Source of the DNA: Clostridia bacterium
GTDB taxonomy: Bacteria; Bacillota; Clostridia; Christensenellales; UBA1242
DNA length: 9,216 bases
Direction of reading: 5' to 3'
NCBI GenBank assembly: GCA_017537515.1
Contig: JAFYKO010000127.1
Span: 1 to 9,216, forward strand
The notes under the pieces are model-generated. The model searched no databases. It was not told where the DNA came from and was given only the letters and a program-made list of their open reading frames with translations. Below are positions 5,691 to 9,216 of this stretch, piece after piece. A program made the position numbers and the translations under genes. How positions within the stretch are numbered: position 1 is the first letter of the stretch; every line of letters begins with the position of its first letter.

Positions 5691-7475
5691 ATGGAAAAAA
5701 AAGGATTTGGAGCGGGCTTCATCGAAATGTTGAAGTCCAAAGTTGACATTATTCAAATTATTGACGAACGAATCAGGCTTGAAAGACGTGGGAAGGCTTA
5801 CTGGGCGTGTTGCCCTTTCCACCACGAAAAAACACCTTCTTTCAACGTCAATGAATACGAACAATATTATCATTGTTTTGGATGCGGAGAAAGTGGCGAT
5901 GTGATTACATTTCTTCGCAAATACGAAAATTGGTCTTATTTGGAAACAGTAAAATACCTCGCAGAACGTGCGGGTGTTCCTCTTCCAAAACTAGACCAAA
6001 GCGAAAACTATATAAAGCAAAAAAAAGAAAGAGACACTTCAATACAAATCTTAAATCTTGCTCGTGAGATTTATAAACAAAATATATACGAACCCCAAGC
6101 GATTCTCGCACAAAACTACCTCAAAAAAAGAAAGGTCGGCCGAAGGGAACTTGAAAACTTTGAGATTGGCTACTCTGTTTCTTCTTTTCAAGTGGCGGAC
6201 ATCCTCAGACAAAAAGGCTTCTCAAACCAAGACTTAAAAAACGCTGGTCTTTGCGAGATTGGTAAAAGCGGTGTGGCTTATGACTTATTGTCTGAGAGAC
6301 TGATGTTCCCTATTGTAAATTCTTACGGGGATTGCATTGGCTTTTCAGGTCGAGACTTAACTGGCACGTCTCACGCAAAATACAAAAACTCACCCGCAAG
6401 TGCAGTCTTTGACAAAAGCAAAACCGTTTATGCAATAAACCTTATCAAAAACCTACGTCGTGAAGAAAGTGTGAACAACATTATCATTGTCGAAGGTCAA
6501 TTTGATGTAATAACTATGCACCACAATGGGTTTAGGAACACCGTTGCTTGTATGGGCACAGCCTTTACAAAAGAGCATATTCGGGAGTTAAGAAGATTCA
6601 CGAATCAAATAATTCTCTGTTTGGACGGCGACGAGGCAGGCCGAAAAGCAACCCTTCGAACATTGGAAGTTCTTCGTGGCAGTGAACTCGGCGTTAAAGT
6701 TTGCGTTCTTCCTGACGGGATGGACCCCGACGAGTTTTTGTCTACATACGGGAGCGAGAAACTAAGAGAACTTTTAAACAACGCTATGACACCAATAGAC
6801 TTCAAACTCTTCCTTGCAAAAAAACGCCACAACCTTTCAACCAACGAAGGCAAAAGTGCATTTTTGAAAGAAGCTATTGAATTTGTGTCTGAGCTTCCAT
6901 CTTCAAGCGAACAAGAGATTTATCTTCAAGAAGTTCAAAAGATAACCGGCGTATCATCTGAGATATTAAGGCGGGATATAAAAACAACCAAAATTCAAGA
7001 AACCTCACCCACCACCCCAGACGAAAAGCCAAAACCAAGCATACAAGACGGAAGCGTAAAAGCAATGCAGTTTGTCCTTGCGTGTATGCTTCACAAAAAA
7101 CCTTACACCCAAAACTTGCCTGACTTAACCGAATTTATTGTAAACCCAACTCTGACAAAACTTTATGAAATCATAATGAGTTTTAGGCGTGAAGGAAAAG
7201 AAATAATTGTGTCTTCGGTTTTTGACCATTTCGATATGGAAAACGAAAACATTTTGAAAGACATTGTAAATATGAATTTTGAAATCATCGAAGACGAGGA
7301 AAAATATTTTAAATCGTGCTTATGGCAAATAATTGAAAGCGAGTTGAAGTTTAGAAAAGGCGAATTGAGTAAACAATACAAAGAAGAGATTGATTCAGCC
7401 AAAAAGAAACAACTGCTTTTGGATATTGCCAAAATTGACTTACAACTGAAAAATAAAAATTTAGGAGATTTTTAA
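5691..7475 (+). CDS. dnaG: DNA primase
   Basis: This protein synthesises RNA primers for chromosome replication and works with the replicative helicase at the fork. The 594 residues are full length. The CHC2 zinc-binding domain has C41, H44, C62 and C65 (CPFHHEKTPSF ... YHCFGCGESGD). The primase core has ERLMFPI (202-208), GFSGRDLTG (217-225) and AKYKNSP (229-235). The TOPRIM fold has catalytic E268 in VEGQFDVI, ACMGTAFT (286-293) and D312/D314 in LDGDEAGR, then PDGMDPDEFL (341-350). A Pro/Thr/Lys-rich linker (about 431-453) leads to a helical C-terminal helicase-binding region. The family usually has EGYMD or EGYFD at the TOPRIM glutamate, while EGQFD here is a mild variant. The start is fixed by an in-frame TAA at 5682. 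No Shine-Dalgarno site is visible before it, predicting weak translation. The rpoD start lies four bases after the stop. Confidence 0.97.
   Translation: MEKKGFGAGFIEMLKSKVDIIQIIDERIRLERRGKAYWACCPFHHEKTPSFNVNEYEQYYHCFGCGESGDVITFLRKYENWSYLETVKYLAERAGVPLPKLDQSENYIKQKKERDTSIQILNLAREIYKQNIYEPQAILAQNYLKKRKVGRRELENFEIGYSVSSFQVADILRQKGFSNQDLKNAGLCEIGKSGVAYDLLSERLMFPIVNSYGDCIGFSGRDLTGTSHAKYKNSPASAVFDKSKTVYAINLIKNLRREESVNNIIIVEGQFDVITMHHNGFRNTVACMGTAFTKEHIRELRRFTNQIILCLDGDEAGRKATLRTLEVLRGSELGVKVCVLPDGMDPDEFLSTYGSEKLRELLNNAMTPIDFKLFLAKKRHNLSTNEGKSAFLKEAIEFVSELPSSSEQEIYLQEVQKITGVSSEILRRDIKTTKIQETSPTTPDEKPKPSIQDGSVKAMQFVLACMLHKKPYTQNLPDLTEFIVNPTLTKLYEIIMSFRREGKEIIVSSVFDHFDMENENILKDIVNMNFEIIEDEEKYFKSCLWQIIESELKFRKGELSKQYKEEIDSAKKKQLLLDIAKIDLQLKNKNLGDF
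7463..7468 (+). promoter_or_regulatory. Ribosome binding site of rpoD, inside the end of dnaG
   Basis: AGGAGA lies within the last codons of dnaG (LGDF-stop) and 11 bases before the rpoD ATG at 7480. Ribosomes finishing dnaG would pass directly over it, so coupling is possible, but the site is strong enough for independent initiation. Confidence 0.8.
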
Positions 7476-7479
7476 GTTT

Positions 7480-8526
7480 ATGAAAGAAAAAATGGAAATC
7501 GAAGTTAAAAAAATTATTGAAAACGGAACCAAAAAGGGTGCCATCAATGAAGAGGATATTTATTTTCGACTCTTAAAATACGAGGCGACCGCCGAAGAAC
7601 TTCAAGAAATAATCAAACGCATTGAAGGCCTTGGGATTAAGGTTATCAAAAACACGCCTGAAAATGTTGCGAACATTGACATCATCGGCGACGTAAATGT
7701 CAACGACCCAGTGAAGGTGTATTTGAAAGAAATCGGAAAAACTCAGCTTCTAAGTGCAGACGAAGAACTTGAACTTGCCAAACGTTGCAGTGATGGAGAC
7801 GAATACGCAGCAAAAAGGCTTTCCGAATCAAATCTAAGACTCGTTGTCAGCATCGCAAAAAGGTATATGGGACGTTCAAATATGCACCTTCTTGACCTTA
7901 TTCAAGAAGGAAATATGGGCCTCTTGAAAGCAGTTGAAAAGTTTGACTATTCAAAAGGATTCAGATTTTCAACCTACGCAACCTGGTGGATTCGCCAATC
8001 AATAACTCGTGCGATGGCAGACCAAGCAAGAACAATAAGAATCCCAGTCCATATGGTTGAAACTATTCACAAGCTTTACCGCACAACAAAAATTCTATTC
8101 CAAAAACTTGGACGCACGCCAAGTGGAAGCGAACTCGCAGAGGCTATGGGCGTGTCTGAAGAAAGGGTTGCCGAAATTCAAAGAATTGCCCAAGACCCAA
8201 TTTCGCTCGAAAACCCAGTAGGCGAAGAAGAGGACAGCAAAATTGCAGATTTCATTGAAGACGAAACAATTAAATCTCCAACGGAATACGCAACCGAAAA
8301 TATGCTTCGTGAACAACTTAACTCTATTCTTGAAACCCTCACCCCTCGTGAACAAAAAGTCATCAAACTCCGCTATGGACTTGAAGACAGCCACACAAGA
8401 ACGCTTGAAGAAGTTGGCAAGGAGTTTAATGTAACCCGAGAAAGAATTCGCCAAATCGAAGCAAAAGCACTTAGAAAGCTCAGACACCCAACACGCTCAA
8501 AAAGACTTGCGGATTATAGAGACTAA
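7480..8526 (+). CDS. rpoD: Housekeeping RNA polymerase sigma factor (SigA / sigma-70)
   Basis: The 348-residue protein directs RNA polymerase to housekeeping promoters. Residues 1 to about 60 resemble sigma region 1.1. Region 1.2 begins at DPVKVYLKEIG (76-86). Region 2 is almost canonical: NLRLVVSIAKRYMGR (118-132), DLIQEGNMGLLKAVEKFDY (139-157) and FSTYATWWIRQSITRAMADQ (163-182). The -10 contact residues Q173 and T176 are present. Region 3 follows RIPVHMVETIHKL (187-199). Region 4.2 has TLEEVGKEFNVTRERIRQIE (308-327) with R320, E321 and R324, which match the -35 contacts of E. coli sigma-70. The length is typical of Firmicutes SigA, without the large proteobacterial non-conserved insert. The promoters at 5256-5284 and 5311-5338 fit its predicted specificity. 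Start ATG at 7480 follows AGGAGA. It shares an operon with dnaG. Confidence 0.97.
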   Translation: MKEKMEIEVKKIIENGTKKGAINEEDIYFRLLKYEATAEELQEIIKRIEGLGIKVIKNTPENVANIDIIGDVNVNDPVKVYLKEIGKTQLLSADEELELAKRCSDGDEYAAKRLSESNLRLVVSIAKRYMGRSNMHLLDLIQEGNMGLLKAVEKFDYSKGFRFSTYATWWIRQSITRAMADQARTIRIPVHMVETIHKLYRTTKILFQKLGRTPSGSELAEAMGVSEERVAEIQRIAQDPISLENPVGEEEDSKIADFIEDETIKSPTEYATENMLREQLNSILETLTPREQKVIKLRYGLEDSHTRTLEEVGKEFNVTRERIRQIEAKALRKLRHPTRSKRLADYRD

Positions 8527-8561
8527 AATAAATAATTTTAATAAAAAAATAATAATTAAAT

Positions 8562-8590
8562 AAAAAAACACCAAGAATAAAGGTTTTTTT
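8562..8590 (+). terminator. Weak possible terminator after rpoD
   Basis: An A7 tract with CC (8562-8572, two-base bulge) can pair with GG and a T7 tract (8582-8590) around a 9-base loop. Only two G-C pairs hold the stem. The whole 8527-8648 gap is almost pure A/T, so the structure may be compositional. I could not find a convincing promoter for the next gene in this gap, and readthrough from rpoD remains possible. Confidence 0.3.
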
Positions 8591-8636
8591 AATAAAAAAA
8601 TACATTTTTTAATATATTTTAAAAAAATAAAACTTC

Positions 8637-8642
8637 AAGGAG
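8637..8642 (+). promoter_or_regulatory. Ribosome binding site of the zinc-ribbon-type gene
   Basis: AAGGAG lies six A residues before the ATG at 8649, an ideal spacing that supports this start. Confidence 0.85.
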
Positions 8643-8648
8643 AAAAAA

Positions 8649-9216
8649 ATGGAAATAAAAAAAATATTGGAATATCAAAAAAAAGACAGTGAAATTTTGA
8701 AGCTTCAAATGCAACTCACAAACAGCCCCGACAGAAAAATGCTTGCAAATATTTCCACACTCGTAAAAGAATCGCAAAGCACTTCTGCAGAACTTGAAAA
8801 ACAATCAGAGACCGCAATCAAAAATTTCAACAACTTGAGAGAGACCTACAACCAACTTATGCTTTCTTACAAAAGACTCACTGTCCAAGGAAATGAAAGC
8901 GAAGACCAAGCGGAAAGCAAAAAGATTTTGAAAAAGGTGAATGAAATTTCTCAAACTCTTTCAAATATGGAGAAAAAACTTCTCACTCTTGCCGACAAAA
9001 TCAACAACATATTGTCAGAGTATGACAGCACCAAAAAGAAATACAACCTCGCAGGACAAAAGCACAAACTCCACAAAGCAAATTACGAAAAACTTGCAAA
9101 CGACGTAAATCCTCAAATTGCTAGACTTGAAAGCGAACTCAAAGAACTTCAACACAATATTCCAAACAATTTGATGAAAAAATACCTTTCAAAAAAGCAA
9201 GACAAGAAATTTCCTG
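8649..9216 (+). CDS. Probable C4 zinc-ribbon protein (DUF164 / zf-RING_7), N-terminal part
   Basis: The frame stays open from ATG 8649 to the right edge, giving 189 residues. The visible part is almost all helical and charged with heptad-like spacing (for example EKQSETAIKNFNNLRETYNQ at 50-69), so a long coiled coil is expected. It closes with the breaker IPNNLMKKYLSKKQDKKFP, which resembles the IPxxLLxxYExI segment that precedes the C4 zinc ribbon in the DUF164 family. Those proteins are usually about 230-240 residues, so the cysteines would lie just past the edge. The family is often found near dnaG-rpoD in Clostridia, which supports the call. Its role is poorly defined and a nucleic-acid-binding function has been suggested. 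Alternatively this is some other coiled-coil protein. The call depends on the unseen C-terminus. Confidence 0.65.
   Translation, partial: MEIKKILEYQKKDSEILKLQMQLTNSPDRKMLANISTLVKESQSTSAELEKQSETAIKNFNNLRETYNQLMLSYKRLTVQGNESEDQAESKKILKKVNEISQTLSNMEKKLLTLADKINNILSEYDSTKKKYNLAGQKHKLHKANYEKLANDVNPQIARLESELKELQHNIPNNLMKKYLSKKQDKKFP

Noticed and set aside
8095..8487. Minus-strand open frame of 130 codons inside rpoD
   Set aside because: Antisense to highly conserved sigma regions 3 and 4. Its Phe/Ser/Cys-rich composition is what the reverse strand of Lys/Glu-rich coding gives.
8606..8627. TTTTTTAA ... TTAAAAAA inverted repeat before the last gene
   Set aside because: A pure A/T stem in an almost pure A/T spacer. 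It is expected by chance and would be unstable as RNA.
1..9216. Alternative genetic code (UGA read as Trp or Gly)
   Set aside because: Trp positions use TGG, the conserved genes contain no in-frame TGA, and genes end in TAA or TAG at expected lengths.

Overview
The window is AT-rich, densely coded bacterial DNA. It looks like a low-GC Gram-positive (Bacillota), probably an uncultured Clostridia-like gut lineage. Signs of this are a short Firmicutes-type SigA (348 aa), strong purine-rich Shine-Dalgarno sites, near-consensus SigA promoters and large BspA-like leucine-rich-repeat proteins. The lineage is inferred from gene style only. No RNA gene, CRISPR array, insertion sequence or integration scar was seen, and no non-coding stretch exceeds about 155 bases.

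Left half (1-5226, minus strand): an apparent three-gene operon read leftward from a strong promoter at 5256-5284. It encodes a 99-residue protein of unknown function, then two paralogous giant proteins. The first giant is complete (984 aa). The second runs off the left edge (634 residues visible). Both have a conserved N-terminal region of about 358 residues that I cannot assign, followed by leucine-rich repeats of exactly 22 residues that begin at the same residue number in both. Neither has a signal peptide or membrane segment, so they look cytoplasmic, unlike classical surface BspA proteins. This tandem pair with its small partner is the least explained part of the window.

Middle (5227-5380): a compact divergent control region with two near-consensus promoters whose -35 boxes face away from each other about 26 bases apart.

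Right half (5381-9216, plus strand): a macromolecular-synthesis cluster, rpsU (ribosomal protein S21) - dnaG (primase) - rpoD (housekeeping sigma factor), followed by the coiled-coil start of a probable C4 zinc-ribbon (DUF164 / zf-RING_7) protein cut by the right edge. An intrinsic terminator lies between rpsU and dnaG, dnaG has no visible Shine-Dalgarno site, and rpoD has a strong one lying inside the end of dnaG. Together these predict abundant S21, scarce primase and moderate sigma factor. This resembles the E. coli rpsU-dnaG-rpoD operon more than the usual Bacillus arrangement.
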